Of a stretch of 64,000 nucleotides of DNA, positions 1 to 54,789 are shown piece after piece. Position 1 is the stretch's first letter. Each line of letters opens with the position of its first letter. The notes beneath the pieces are model-generated. The model saw only the letters and a program-made list of their open reading frames with translations. It made no database searches and was not told the origin of the DNA. Location of the stretch: assembly GCA_035079385.1 (NCBI GenBank), contig JAVHKY010000056.1:2418001-2482000 (forward strand), written 5' to 3'. The position numbers and the translations under genes are program-made. The stretch is from Aspidiotus rigidus (taxonomy: Eukaryota; Arthropoda; Insecta; Hemiptera; Diaspididae).

Positions 1-1327
1 TTCCTCTTTACCCCTTTGCTTTGCCCCAAGTTATGCAGTATTTTGGCATTTTGGTAGCCGCGCGGTGGTTGACCAGTTGCACGTATGTCACAACAGATAC
101 GTCGTCCAATAATTCATGCAATTCATTTTGGAACCAGTTTTCCTTTCTTCGAATTTCATTCTAGAATTGTAATAATTTTGCTCCTGTTAAGTATGTGTAT
201 GAGGACAGAATCACTCAAAGAGTGAATTCGGTGACACTACAAACATTGAAGATTGAATGTAAGGCCATTGAGCGTCTTACGAACATATCATAAAAAAATA
301 GTTGGGTGCACCGGTTCCCTCATCATAATATTTCCGAATATAAGGTCCATTGTAAAAACTGTTTCTATTAAATGAATTAAATAAAATGTGTCGTGATTTC
401 ATACACAACCGCATCAATTAATGATGGCAAAATAACCGGTATTACATCCCTATTATGTATGTAAGAAAGCCCCGATTTCTCCGTTATGACTTTAATAAGT
501 CCATTTTGTGGTCATTTTGGGGCATCGAATATTCAACAGGGTATAATTTACAATCCTTATGTCAAGTCGAGGAACAGAGGCCAAAGCAAAAGGCACCTTC
601 AACAGAGTCACTTGGAATGATCAATTTCTGTAGCTCCGACTGCATGAAGCTATGGGTTGGTGAAAGATCGAAAGATTAATGGCTAGGTTCACAGGATGTG
701 CAAAGAAGGGTTAAGAAGCAGTACCCCATTAGACGACGAGTTTGAGCCATTGGTAGAACTGGCTCTTAAATTAGGTATTACATGTACATATTTATTAATT
801 TTGCTCCAAATACAATATATATCTCAGTCTATCAATCAGTATTCAGCAATAAAATATTGATATTTTTTCTTTTTTTTTGATAGATACAATTCATCATACT
901 CATTTTGAACTTGTTCTGATATTTCTATTTCTTTGTCAATTTTGGTTATACGTAAGAGGGCGAGGTATAATCTCCGTCCAATGAACTTAAATGTCTGCTG
1001 TTCACTTGACAGAACCATTATTGTATCAAAATAGACAAAGTAAGGTAGTCTGCAATAAATAACAACAATTGCATTCTACTCATTAAAAATATGATTTTCC
1101 AATTCAAAGTCTCCAATGTAATGGTAAAAATCAAATCCAACTTCGAGTTTCAGACCATTGAGCCATCCTGCCATAGTGCCGCGTGAAAAGAGCATCAAAA
1201 TAGTGTCATGTCATCCATCTGCAACCCGTATCCAATGCTCTTGAATGAAAGATGTCAAAAAAGTATCAAACCAGCTATGAAATTTTTTCAACAGAAATCG
1301 CAACCTCTATCAAAATTTCAACAAATG
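1..1327. other. AT-rich sequence, no gene recognised
   Basis: Short ORFs on both strands (for example 455-679 +, 74 codons) show no recognisable domain. Nothing structural stands out before the hairpin at 1328. Confidence 0.5.
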
Positions 1328-1451
1328 TGACCTGCGATAAGAAGAGGATGCTCATTGCCCATTGGCGCAAGAACACCATTTCTCTCTAATTATCTAATCA
1401 GAGAGAAATGGTGTTCCTGTCAGTGGGCAATCCTTTTCTCATCGCAGGTCA
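1328..1451. mobile_element. Hairpin MITE with 6-bp target duplication
   Basis: The two halves are near-perfect inverted repeats. The left end TGACCTGCGAT mirrors ATCGCAGGTCA at the right end, and AACACCATTTCTCTCT mirrors AGAGAGAAATGGTGTT around a ~10-nt centre. CAAATG occurs on both sides (1322-1327 and 1452-1457), consistent with a target-site duplication. The transposon superfamily is not identified. Confidence 0.75.
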
Positions 1452-1457
1452 CAAATG

Positions 1458-2269
1458 TAGTCTTATGAAATGGCAGAAAAAGGCCGAAAAATAACAAGTC
1501 TAACCTTAATTGTCAAGTGTTTGTAAAGCAGGATTGTTATAAACATAGGTGATTGACGTCTTGACGCATTTTGCGAATCAAATTTCAATCTACAGGCGAT
1601 AAGAATTTCGTTGCAGTTTACTGGTAGGGGTGTGGGCGACTAAAATACTTTCAATGGTCTTCTTTTATTTTATTGGTTCTTTGATTTCAGCGGTTTTGAG
1701 TAAATTATAAGGTGACATAATAGAAAAGGACGATCAAGTTAGATTCACAAACGGATTGCAGTTAACAAAGGTCTATCCGTAGTCAACATGTGAAAGCCAC
1801 GCAGAGAAAATCGCGAACGAAAATTCACCCTAAGTTGTTATGGTGAAAGGTGAACAAAATTCAAGCGGAGCATAAAATATTTCAAGTGAATTAGTACGGT
1901 AGCTACTGATACTCGTGCATTTCGTGATACGACCATGTGATTTGGTACAGTCGTTCTTTAGATCATGGTAAACAATTGTACAGGTGGTGTATAGTTGGTG
2001 TTCCCCGCATTCATCACATTTCGGGGGGGGGGGAGTATAAACCCACAAGATTTAAATTTTAAATGAGATGATTTTAATCGTTTAGAACAAGGTATTGGTG
2101 ATACTTTTTTCCAGTTTTCAGGAGGGATCTAAGTATCCCGTTCTCCATTCTTCTTCCCCCGTTGGCTCAAGTGCCTTACTTTTTACCATCTTTCTTATTG
2201 AATCTAAAAACTGTATAGCAGTAAATATTTAACGCGACCCTGGCGGCTAGGTGTTGCATTTTTCATTCT
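1458..2269. other. Unannotated AT-rich DNA
   Basis: No coding or structural signal beyond a short G-run near 2024-2033. Confidence 0.4.
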
Positions 2270-3150
2270 TGATCCGTCTCGGAGGCTAATCAGCTGCGAC
2301 GGGCACATCCGTATCTGAACTCGTTTGCCTCTCCTTTCCACATTATCGCGTAGCCTAATTCAAGTCTAATATACTGTGGGGTTAGGCTAGATACTGACAA
2401 GCCCGCACTCGCTTCATTCGTCCGCCCTTACAACGTCAATTCTACGCATGATGTTGGTTTATCGGAAATCAGTATAATATATTAATTTTATCAATTCTAT
2501 TGAATTAACTCTACCGATCATGTCGACTTTCGACGTATCTAACTCGGTCTAATTTTCCTTCATAAGATTTCTTGTTTAGTTCAAGCCTAGTATTCTGTAT
2601 GTTGGGCTAACTAGTTGACAAACTCACTCGCTTCGCTAGTCCACCCCCTCCTCTCCCCAAAATATTTTTACACCGTATTGTATATTAGGCTATTTAGCTG
2701 ACGGACTAACTCCACTCATTTGTCCCGTTACAGGTATTTGCCTAGTATAAGCCTTGTAAAGTATAAGTCAGACCACAATTTTAGCATAGTTTTCTGTATA
2801 TTAAAAATATGAGTGACTAACTAGCACTGATGGGCTCACCTTTTCACCTGCCCCCTCGATTCTATATCTTGGCAGGCCGGTGGACTCATCCCGCTCGTTC
2901 ACCTCCTAGCTTTGAGTAAATCCAAACCAGTGCACTATACTGGAAGTTTTATATAAATATACTGTATGCTAGGCTAGGTCCTTCTATATACATGCTTCAT
3001 CAGATCAAGGTCACTGATGACGTCATACTACGCCCTGTTAAAATCTTTACAAGTATCTAATTAGGTAAAAATCATTAATAACGTCATTGATGACGATGAC
3101 GCTATGGTAACAAAACCGTGACGGTTTTTCAAAAAGTAGTCCTAATCTGA
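2270..3150. repeat. Degenerate dispersed repeat with TGACGTCA and TCAAGGTCA motifs (copy 1)
   Basis: It contains several degenerate units of the form ttaggctaactagctgac..ctcactcgcttcg (near 2285, 2380, 2605, 2690, 2810, 2870). TCAAGGTCACTGATGACGTC follows at 3005-3024, and the block ends with ccgtgacggtttttc. Related blocks occur at 11640-12180 and 20390-21810. It is probably a non-autonomous mobile element whose ends cannot be fixed. Confidence 0.55.
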
Positions 3151-3375
3151 TAAACTAAAAGAAAACAAATGAGAAACAAGCATTTGGGACGCATAAAATG
3201 CAAAAGTTGAGTACCTGAAAAGAGTCAAAGAGTGCTGACACAACTGACTGACAAACAAAAACGTTTGTTAATGATTTGCCCGAATCTTGCAGCCTCTGGA
3301 ACAACAGGACGGATATGTTCACTCTCTTTTGAAAAAGATCTTGATAATACTGTAAGGACCAATATTTGTTGCGAC

Positions 3376-3411
3376 TATGATGATAGGTACTCCTATGATG
3401 ATAGGTACTCG
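3376..3411. repeat. Two tandem 18-bp units
   Basis: TATGATGATAGGTACTCC is followed directly by TATGATGATAGGTACTCG. It is a short tandem duplication of unknown meaning. Confidence 0.8.
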
Positions 3412-3596
3412 TATGTAGTGACAACCAATACTCCAGCGTTCTGTATTCTTTAACAAAGAGGAAAATTACAATATCGATCAAATCACATGTTTCATATATT
3501 GAGGAAATTTTTAGCCGTGGAGGCCAATTGATAAGAAAATAAAATGAATACGTTCTTACATCCACTTTTTAAAAGCGAAATTTTTTATTTATTGCG

Positions 3597-3629
3597 GACG
3601 TTTTGATACGCACACGGTATCATCATCAG
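3597..3629 (-). ncRNA. Degraded hammerhead-ribozyme-like motif, Penelope pLTR type
   Basis: On the minus strand the order is CTGATGA, a stem TGATAC/GTATCA closed by a 7-nt loop, then AAACGTC. This is the layout of the minimal hammerhead found in Penelope-like retroelements (CUGANGA - stem II - GAAAC-GUC). The essential G of GAAA is missing or changed to A, so cleavage activity is not expected. No adjacent RT is recognised. Confidence 0.45.
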
Positions 3630-4048
3630 CGCAAGAATATAACTCTGTTCTTACAAGTTATGATGTGATGGCAGTGCATTATTCAAACGCCTGAGAAAAA
3701 CATAATCCAGCAACTTCGGTTTTTCTCCAGGAAGATGAGGAAGGAGACTATGCTGGTATGGAGTCATTTGTAATGGAGCTTTGCGACACTTCATTCTTCA
3801 TTCACAAATGCAGACAATATCTTCCCACAAAAGTAGGAAAATCATTGAAGACAATTCCACCAACATAAAGCGCGTTGGCTTCATATACAAAGAGAGCTGC
3901 TTTCCAAGGATGAAAAATTTGGGCAGTGTTTGAAAGCAGACTTAAAGCTACCAAATCTTGATGATTGGAATTAAGTCATGACGCAAGAAAATAAATGGAT
4001 TCCAAAGTGACATTACCAATTGCTGCAGAGTGCTGCAAAGAACTAACG

Positions 4049-4890
4049 GTAAACGGACAATTCATCCCCCACAACTCATCTCCCACAATTTGCCCCCAAC
4101 AATTCATCCTCGCCTCAAATTCATCCCAAGAATAATTCATCCGAGGACAATTCATCTTATATAACAAATTTAATTTTCTCGTTAATAATTCTTAAAAATG
4201 AATTCCAAACTTGAATTGGTATGACATAGTTTACATGTAAACATGCAATCTGGGCATTTTAAGAAGTTTTGAGTTCTACAATAGTTCGCCAATATTTCTC
4301 AACTGTGATGTTATGTCGCAGTATGAAAGGGTTCTAAACCTGTAAATTAAAACAATACACAGTTGCACGTAAATATTCCAATTTGTCAGAAGATGTATCA
4401 TACCGGTCTACAATATTTTTCAACCGGACCGTTAAGTCATTATATATGTATATTATGCTGAAGGCGAGATGGTGCCTCTGTTATCTTTTTTGTTGTTAAA
4501 ACATCGGCACTTTGTAGTGCAGAGATAAGTTTGAAAATACTGTCGTGAGAAGCGGAAATTAGAGAAGAGAATGCATTCAACATTATTTTGATTCAACAAT
4601 TTCAACTTCGTACTCGTATGATTTCCTTCATTCTCCTTTCTAAAGCAAACGCGCACGTGCGTTGTGTGAAATGATTAAGTTTGAGAATGTTACTCCTATG
4701 TTTGGACTTGGAACAATTTGGCGACGTGGTTTGAACTGAAAATATTTTTTCAAGGATTTTGAAAAAATGAGATGAATTTGAGATGAACTTCTTTGTCAGA
4801 TGAATTTTATCGGGACAAATTTTACGAAGATGAATTTTACCGAGATGAATTGTGGGAGATGAATTGTGGGGGATGAATTGTCCGGGAATC
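4049..4890. mobile_element. Foldback/Mutator-like element with tandem-repeat termini
   Basis: The left end (from 4054) begins CGGACAATTCATCCCCCACA and the right end (to 4884) is its inverse. Both termini then run into degenerate tandem copies of a ~15-17-bp ATTCATC unit, in opposite orientation (4054-4160 and 4770-4884). The exact 10-mer AGAACTAACG flanks the element at 4039-4048 and 4891-4900. Tandem repeats inside the inverted termini and a 9-10-bp duplication are hallmarks of Foldback and Mutator-like elements. The interior shows no transposase, so it is non-autonomous. Confidence 0.75.
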
Positions 4891-5040
4891 AGAACTAACG
4901 AAGTGTTCCTGCAAATGCTAAAACTAGGGCACCTTGCACTTTTACCAGGAATGGTATTTTTTTGCATGGAGTCGTTCAAAAGCGATGCTTTGTGGCGAAA
5001 TTCCGAGAGTAGTTGCGAGAGTGAGTCTGATTAGAGGATA

Positions 5041-6405
5041 TTTTATTAATAACTAGGGGGTGCGCCCTCTAGTCCAACCCCTGCCCGAATTGGATGTAAA
5101 GCTGGTGGTAATTGAAATTGGCGGAGTAAGTGTTTACCTGATACGATTCTTTAACAGGAATTATGCTATCAACCTAAGCGACCTCTGAATTCCTCTCCAT
5201 AGAAGACGACTGCAATATCAAGTGGTAAAACACTATTATGTAGACAACCTTTATCATCCTGTTCATTTTGAATAAATTTTCCTAGAGTATCTTGTTTTTA
5301 GCGAGCATGTAACGTACTCAACCGTTATGTTCTTCTTGGGCGTTTTTACTTAAGCCCATTGTAAAACGAAAAAGACAAAATCAAAGTACTTGTAATTACC
5401 GGTAATTCTAATTATTTCAAATAAGGCTCATAGGTATGAAGAGGAGTAAAGGAAAATAAATTGAAAAGTTACGTATTTACCAGAGATATCGAAGTTGGAA
5501 TAATCAAATATACTCAAACAAAATGCTGAATCAAATTTGAGACTAAAATCCCGACGACACTCACTTTTCATAAGTACAGAAAACGACTTGTTAGAATATA
5601 ATTTATGGACATATTTTTCATTGATACACATTTATGAAAATTTATGAAATTCTATTCACTAATTGATATCTGAAATTCTTCGAATTACACCACAAATATC
5701 CTTCTCAAGTATCATTCTCCATCACGTCAGGTATAAGTACAACTCCACGACTACCAAAACTTGATATTGGAAGTAGATCTTTGAAAATGGCTTCAGGAGA
5801 ACGAAACCGTTTGAAGAGCAAACAAAACCCATCCATCCCGAGAAGAACAAAAATGATAATAATTATAATACCTAATAAATAAGAAAAATAATGATAATAA
5901 TAAAAAAAAAGCAGTAAACGTAGAAATAGGTTTATCAAGACAAAGCCAAATTTCAAACTTGTTGGTGTTTTGGTGAACAAATCTTTTGTGTATGGCTTTT
6001 CCTTTCCTGCATCCATATCCAACCTAACTCAGCATACCAACAAAGAAGCAATATCGGGAGTACAAACCCATGTTTCTAAAAGTAAAAAAAAAAAAAGACC
6101 AAAGGCAGCATTATCACGTATTGCGGCACGCGACAGAGTTATGAGTGACTTTAGTCCTAGTGGCGTCATCACGCGTGGTATACCTTCTTAGAGAAATCTC
6201 TTCTTTTACTTCTTTCGCTGGTTGTATCTCTATAGAATACAACATCATTCTTTTTTTTCTTTCTTTTCTATAGTTCTAGGGAGAGAGAAAAAAATAAAAG
6301 ATGAAAACCATTGTAAGAGAGGGTGTTATAGGTCGAATAGCAGGTACCTGTACGCTCTATTTCAAGCATTGTGTTTAAATATTGAAGAAATTTTCGCGAT
6401 GTTTC
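5041..6405. other. AT-rich DNA without recognisable genes
   Basis: Only short ORFs without domains are present (e.g. 5705-6022 minus, low complexity Leu/Phe/Ile). No support for a gene. Confidence 0.4.
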
Positions 6406-6409
6406 GCTC

Positions 6410-6905
6410 TGAAGCCTCCCCAAATAGACCGATGTTGACTTGTGAAAGTACATCCAATTAAGAATTCTTTGCTGAGTAACATGGGCCTTTGATCATTTCT
6501 GTATCTTAATTAGAACCAAAAATATTACAATTTTTATTCATTTTTCGTAGTCGGATCGGAATTGAAAAATTGCCCTGGAGAACCTTCCCTAATAGACAAA
6601 ATTTAATGAGTAAAGTACAACTGATTGAGAATTCTTCAATGAATAATCTGCGTGTTTGACCATTTCTGTATCTTAATAGGAACTGAAGATATTACAATTT
6701 GTATTCTTTTTTTTTTTTTTGTGGGACTGAAGAAATATTCGTGTCGTGCCCCTGTGGCGCCTTCCCTAATAGACGAAATTTGATGAGTAAAAATACATCT
6801 GGTCAATAACTCATTACTGAGTAACTTGCGCGATCGATCATTTCTGTAATTTAATTAGAAATTATGATATCAGAGTTTTTATTCATGTTTTCTAGTGGTC
6901 TGAGA
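6410..6905. repeat. Three degenerate tandem copies of a ~170-bp unit
   Basis: Each unit carries CTTCCCTAATAGAC-like sequence and then CATTTCTGTATCTTAATTAG-like sequence. The latter starts near 6494, 6661 and 6839, giving spacings of 167 and 178 bp. It could be a satellite-like or transposon-internal array. Confidence 0.7.
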
Positions 6906-6949
6906 AAGGTCGTGTTATCATTTTATAATATAGGGAGGATAAAACCGAT

Positions 6950-7450
6950 CCATTAAGGGTGTGCTTTACTTGTGAAAATATGCTCGTAAAACATGGTACC
7001 GAAAATCACATTTTACTGCTCGAATTTTTAATGGATCTTTCTGAATAATTGAAATGTTTTCCAGAAAGGTTCAACCAGGAGAGCTATCGAAACAGAATTT
7101 TAAAAATTTTTCTTATATTATTTTCTCAATTAAACGTTGAAATTGGTTAAAATTCGTCTATTTTCTGACGCGAGTGAAATTCGTCCGGAGCCAAAATTCA
7201 AGATTTTGTTCCGATAGCGTCTTCCATTGAACCCTTCTGTACAACATTTCCAAAGATCGAAAAAGTTCGTCAGAAAATGGAGCCCCGAGAAGTGCCCTTT
7301 CGAAGTCATTCCTTGCCATTTGTTACAAGGACTACCCACGCACGCCTGACAAGCGTCGCTTACCGAACCTTGCAGGGTTTTTGGGGGAGTTCATGCACCT
7401 TAGCGTACATCGTTTCGCAGTTTTCGAACGAGTAAAGTACACCCTCAAAA
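6950..7450. repeat. Dispersed repeat family R1, copy 1
   Basis: Long, interrupted similarity to 47220-47770 (inverted) and 47915-48300 (direct). Examples are TTCTGACG..GTCCGGAGC, TTACAAGGACTACCCACGCA and ACCGAACCTTGCAGGGT. No protein is preserved. It is likely an old mobile element without identified ends. Confidence 0.65.
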
Positions 7451-7874
7451 AGGATTTGAATTTCAAAATCAGCCCCTATAGATAGGTAAGCCTCAAAACA
7501 AGCTCTTTCTGTCCTCCAATTTATGTTTTATTTTCAACAACACAATAATGGGAAATTGCATACCTTAAAAAACAAAAATTAGTGATTGAACTTCAATAAT
7601 GTAGGTCACCCTCAAAATATGGGCTCTACACCGAGTACCAAGTGTGCACCACCTGTAGAATTATTTTTCAGGGTCTCAAAAACTACCATGCAAGAGCACA
7701 TGCTTGTATCACAAAATGCACGACTCGAGTCTTCAACTGCCACACTATTAAGGCAGTTAAGGCTTAATTATAGCTACCATTAGGTAGTTTTACTAAAATC
7801 AATGCCTAAAAAAAGTCTGTATCATAAAGTATAGATTGAGAATCTTTATTCTAAGGTTCAAATTAGGTAGGTAC

Positions 7875-8215
7875 CTATCAAGGTGTCTCGTTCAAACAAA
7901 AATAATCGGGGGAATTTACAACGCATTTTTCTCCATTATCTTGAAAAGAACGGTTTCAAACAAAAAAAACTAAGAGAATGAAATTTGTTTATTTTAAAAT
8001 TTTCTATCAGATAGTACTTGTTTCAGATATTTTAAGACAGTTTTAGATTTTTTTGAAAATATTCGAAAATGGCACCATCTGAAAGGAAATTTGAAAGCAA
8101 ATAAATTTCATTCTCTTGGTTTTTTTGTTTAGAAGTATTCTTCCTGAGATAATTGAAAAAAACAAAATACGCTCCCGTAAGACGCATGTTAAATTTTTAG
8201 GCTTGAAGCCAGTGT
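7875..8215. repeat. Degenerate inverted repeat
   Basis: CTAAGAGAATGAAATTTGTT (7970-7989) is mirrored by AAATAAATTTCATTCTCTTG near 8099-8118. Weaker inverse similarity extends outwards (AAGATAATGG-like versus GAGATAATTG). It is probably a decayed MITE. Confidence 0.5.
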
Positions 8216-8339
8216 GCAGGTTGTGTTTTGTGTACAAGGTGAATGAGCGCACTTTCCTTCTTTACACTTTGGGTTGTAGCTCAAGGTTTGAGTTCGAAGT
8301 ATTGAATTTTTTCGATCTTATGTACTTGTTTATTTACTA

Positions 8340-9549
8340 AATAATATTGATGCCGAAGGCCGGATCTGGAGGATTTTTGTAGGGTGGAGGGCGACATCCC
8401 AAATTTATAGAAGAGTGCCATCTACATTTTTGTGTAAGAAAAGAAGGAAAAACAATAGATGTGATGATGTGGTGAAAGCACGTTTTAAGGGGAGGTGCGG
8501 GGCCAGCGAATGAACTGAGTAAAACCCTACAAAATTGAATCACCATTTTATAAATGATAATTGCTATTCCACAGAAGTTCTGTTTTGTACATGTATGCTT
8601 GCGATTTTAATACGCATGATTCTCCGAAATGCGACGTTGAATGCGCGAATCGCGACCATCGCTATTAAAACAAGTATGCACCTTATAAGAATAAACGATG
8701 GAGCTATTTTTCATCATTTATGTAAATTTTTCCAAGTCCACCACGTCTCACACTTTATCTTGTCCTCCTCATAGTATTAGTTAAAGGTTGCGCACATCGC
8801 GCATTTATTACAATTTTTTATTCAAAATTTATTTTCGGTGACGTCGATTATATTCATCGAAAATGTCATACGATCGATAATTTTACCGATGACGAAGCTT
8901 TAATACACGTAGGTACACAAAGTCGGTGCAGATCTTTCACCCAACATTCCGCCATACACATACCATAGAACGATAGATTAAATTAAATGAGTAGTTAAAA
9001 AGCGAGGTGCACGCGGTTCATTTGGGAAGGCATCCTATGACGAAGCTAATGATATTTTTCACGTCTTTGACATCGTTGAATACGGAAGCGAAACAAGAAA
9101 GAGTAGCGACAAAATTAAAGAACCAGCCGATGTATAAATGTCTTTCTGTAGGGTAAATGAGCGTAATAGACGTTTTTTTTTTTTCATCTATAATGATGCT
9201 GTTATATGAGGAGTATTTCTATCAAGAAAGGCTAGCGAATTTTAGGAACAAATTATCACGCCTGCGCCACATTTGATGCACGGTATATACTTTTTTTACA
9301 CAGATATCGAATAATCATAAAATATACCATTTTATCGTTCTCAAAATGCCCTTATACGCGATGAAGATGTCGTTATAAGAATTCAATTTCGTTTCTGACA
9401 CAGAATTGCGCGTATAATTTGATATAAATATTTAGTATACTGAATATACTTATTGCATACATAATCGAGCATTTTTCCAAACTGGTTTTCCATCAGTGTT
9501 TTCTTATAATTATACAAAAAATTGATTCGTTTTTCTTTATTATTTCCAG
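8340..9549. other. Non-coding DNA upstream of the first visible Sox exon
   Basis: No exon was recognised. The interval ends in a pyrimidine-rich stretch leading to the acceptor at 9548-9549. It could be intron, promoter or 5' UTR, depending on where Sox transcription starts. Confidence 0.4.
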
Positions 9550-52198
<42,649 letters not shown>

Positions 52199-52960
52199 AC
52201 AAAAAAAAAAAAAAAAAAGAGGTTGTTTCCTGTTATATATTTCGATTTTTTTCTTTTCTTTTCTCTCTCTTTACTCTAAGAATCTGTTTATCTATCACTT
52301 TTTCTCTTTCTTCCTCCAAATGCGAGAGATTCGATATTCTCAATTTAAAGAATTTTTCTTTTTCAAATCCGTACATAAATAATTACGAGTATCTGGTACA
52401 CGAGATGGCCGGTAAGAGATGGGAGTTATTTTAATCGAATAGCAACACGGCTACCTCATTTAAGAAAAATCCAGTTGCAATTTTACTTCCATCGGATCGT
52501 AAATAAATACCAAAGTCACTAATGTGAGGTGATGATCCCCGTTGGTACGAATGTAGGATGTATTATTAGTTTGATTATCTTTTTCATAATTATTGAAATA
52601 TACTTTTTAGTCGAAGTGCAATTAATTTTCTAAGCTTATTTTAGCTAATCGTTGAATTTTTTCTCTTCTCTCCGTTCCTGTTTTTTTTTCTTTATTTTTT
52701 GTTCCGTCACAATATTCTATTGAAAATAAATTTCTATTACAAGTATTATTTGAATTACTATTATTACGAGTATTCCCGCGGTAGATTTTTTCTCAATACA
52801 CAATACTAAGCATATCTTTTGGATTAAGGCTTAGTAGAGTGTTTCTATCATTACTATCATAGTTATTATTATATTTACTATCATAATATAATAATGAACT
52901 ATTTTTATTGGATTAGAAGTGTTCATGATAAGGGTGAATAAATTATGAGAAGAGAAAGAA
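52199..52960 (+). promoter_or_regulatory. Probable Sox 3' UTR with several poly(A) signals
   Basis: After the stop codon come a poly(A) run (52201-52218) and AT-rich sequence with AATAAA at 52502-52507, 52725-52730 and 52937-52942. Alternative 3' ends are therefore possible. The UTR limits are inferred. Confidence 0.45.
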
Positions 52961-53625
52961 ATCGACTAACAAGTAATATGGTACAAGTTGATCTCAAAAC
53001 GAATATAAGAAATTTAGGTTGAATTTTTTATGTAAGAAAAAGAAGAAGAAAAAAAAATCATTCAAATAATATGCTTATGATGAACCACGCTTACCACGCT
53101 TATTTATGAAGTAATTTATCAAATTCAATGATAAAAAATGTTTAAATTGTTCTAGTTTCGCTCTATCTGTGTGGATACGTGTATATAAAGTACATTACAT
53201 GATATATAATATTGTACAGAGGCCACATAATGAGCAACTTACAATTATGCTTGCAAAAGTTCATTATAAATTTCGAGACGACGAAGGAGAAGAAAAAGGA
53301 GAAGTAAAAACAAAACCTCCGCTCAAAACTTCTCGTTCAAACCAGTCAGGCCTTATACAATTTTTTTCTTCTTCTCTATCATTAGATTGTTATTGTTATT
53401 GTTTTTGCTAGTTAGTCAATACAAGAATGAAGTACGCGTATGTCCCAATGTCGACATACACATAAGGTCTGAATCTTTAATTTTTTTTTCTCGTTGAATT
53501 GTAGATTATTTATTTTTAAAAATTATGGATGAAAAAATTAAATTATTTTTCCGTATGTACTATCTAGATTATTGGATGGAAAACAATCAAATTTGCGAAC
53601 AAATCTGAGAATACGAACACGCCTT

Positions 53626-54739
53626 CTAGACTCTATAATTTATTTGTACGGTATTGAAGTCCCCTTCTCCCTCACAGATGGTAGGTTGCTGCAGTGCTGC
53701 CTGCAGGGGCTGTTGCTGCTGCGGCAGCGGTTGCAGTTGTGTTTGCTGCTGCTGTTGCTGCGGTGGTAACTGTGGCTGTCGCTGCAGTTCCGGTTGCTGC
53801 TGCCGCAATTGAGGTTGCGGTGGTTGCTGCTGACGCAATTGAGGTTGCGGTGGTTGCTGCTGCTTCTTCTGGTTTAGCCGTTCTTGGAGCTTCTTCATCT
53901 CCTTCTTTAAGAGCTCAATTTGCCGCTTCTGTTCAGAGCATTCCTTTGCAAGGAGCTGCTCAGACTTTGGCCTCTTCAGCATTGCCTCTTGGACTTGGAG
54001 CTGCAAATTCCTGATCTTCTTCTGTTGCTTATCCAGCTGGAGCTTCTGCTGGTTTGCTCTCATCTTCTGCACCGAGATGTCCTCTTGCAGCTTCATTATT
54101 GTCAGGTCCTTCTTCATAATGTCTGCCTTTAGAAACGCATTTGTTTTATTGAGTTCGGCATTAACCGTCCTCAATTTCCCTCCTGGTAGGTTGGGTGGAG
54201 GGGCTACAAGGGGCGTTGAGAATATGTCGTCGGGCGAGGACGACCCATCAATCCTGACTCGCTTGTTGGCCTGCTTCTTTGGCTCGGTATCCTCCGGTGA
54301 TGAGTGATACGCACGTTCAGTATTGGCCGTCTGTGCTGCACTACTGAGGAGAGTTCTTGTCTTTGAGGATCTACCAAACACTTCGTCATCCTGCTTTTGG
54401 TCATGATGGTTGCCTCATCATAGGTTTCGGGGACGATACCTCCCGACCCCTCGCCGCCTGAGCGCATCAGCGTGGGGAGCCGGTTTGCCGCATCCGAAAC
54501 GGCACCAAAATCACCATCCTTTGTCATTGTCATCTGTAAATAGAGTTGCAGTGTGAGGCGTCATCTGGGAAGCTGCTTCCACTTTCCCAGATCATCTTGC
54601 AGAACCATACTTCCCCCGCGAGCTGCTTGGTCCTCGCTGGGAAAGGCACACATCTTACGGCTATGACCGGGTTTTCATTGTCAGAGTTTTTCATCAGTAG
54701 TACTAGCGGGTCTTCAACCCACTCACCCCATTCACTCAT
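53626..54739 (-). CDS. Glutamine-rich coiled-coil protein, gene split across three frames
   Basis: Unidentified. The minus strand carries three overlapping ORFs. The first starts at ATG 54739 (MSEWGEWVEDPLVLLMKN, 69 codons), the second at 54533 (MTMTKDGDFGAV), and the third is open from about 54405 to 53626 (over 250 codons). The third has a long coiled coil (KLRTVNAELNKTNAFLKADI through KEMKKLQERLNQKK) and a Gln/Pro-rich tail with a tandem QPPQPQLRQQ repeat. A 78-bp GT-AG intron (donor GTATGG after LAGE, acceptor TTTACAG before the second ATG) would join ORFs 1 and 2 in frame. No intron joins 2 to 3 without a stop, so a frameshift near 54395 is likely. TTTATT at 53509-53514 supplies a minus-strand AATAAA. 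It converges on Sox. It may be a recent pseudogene, a mobile-element gene or a sequencing error in a real gene. Confidence 0.5.
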
Positions 54740-54789
54740 TTTTCTTCAAAAACGAGTATCATTATCAGAGGAAATAGACTTGAAAAAAA

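Noticed and set aside
455..679. Candidate 5' Sox exon or independent gene (74 codons)
   Set aside because: No similarity to Sox N-termini, no donor in the required phase and no domain.
3155..3565. 136-codon minus-strand ORF
   Set aside because: No domain recognised. It overlaps the 18-bp tandem repeat and appears fortuitous.
4602..4979. 125-codon minus-strand ORF with an IHL-type repeat
   Set aside because: It is a translation of the tandem ATTCATC units in the foldback terminus.
53694..54014. Ala/Val-rich + strand ORF
   Set aside because: It is the antisense shadow of the minus-strand Gln-rich coding region (CAG/CTG repeats).
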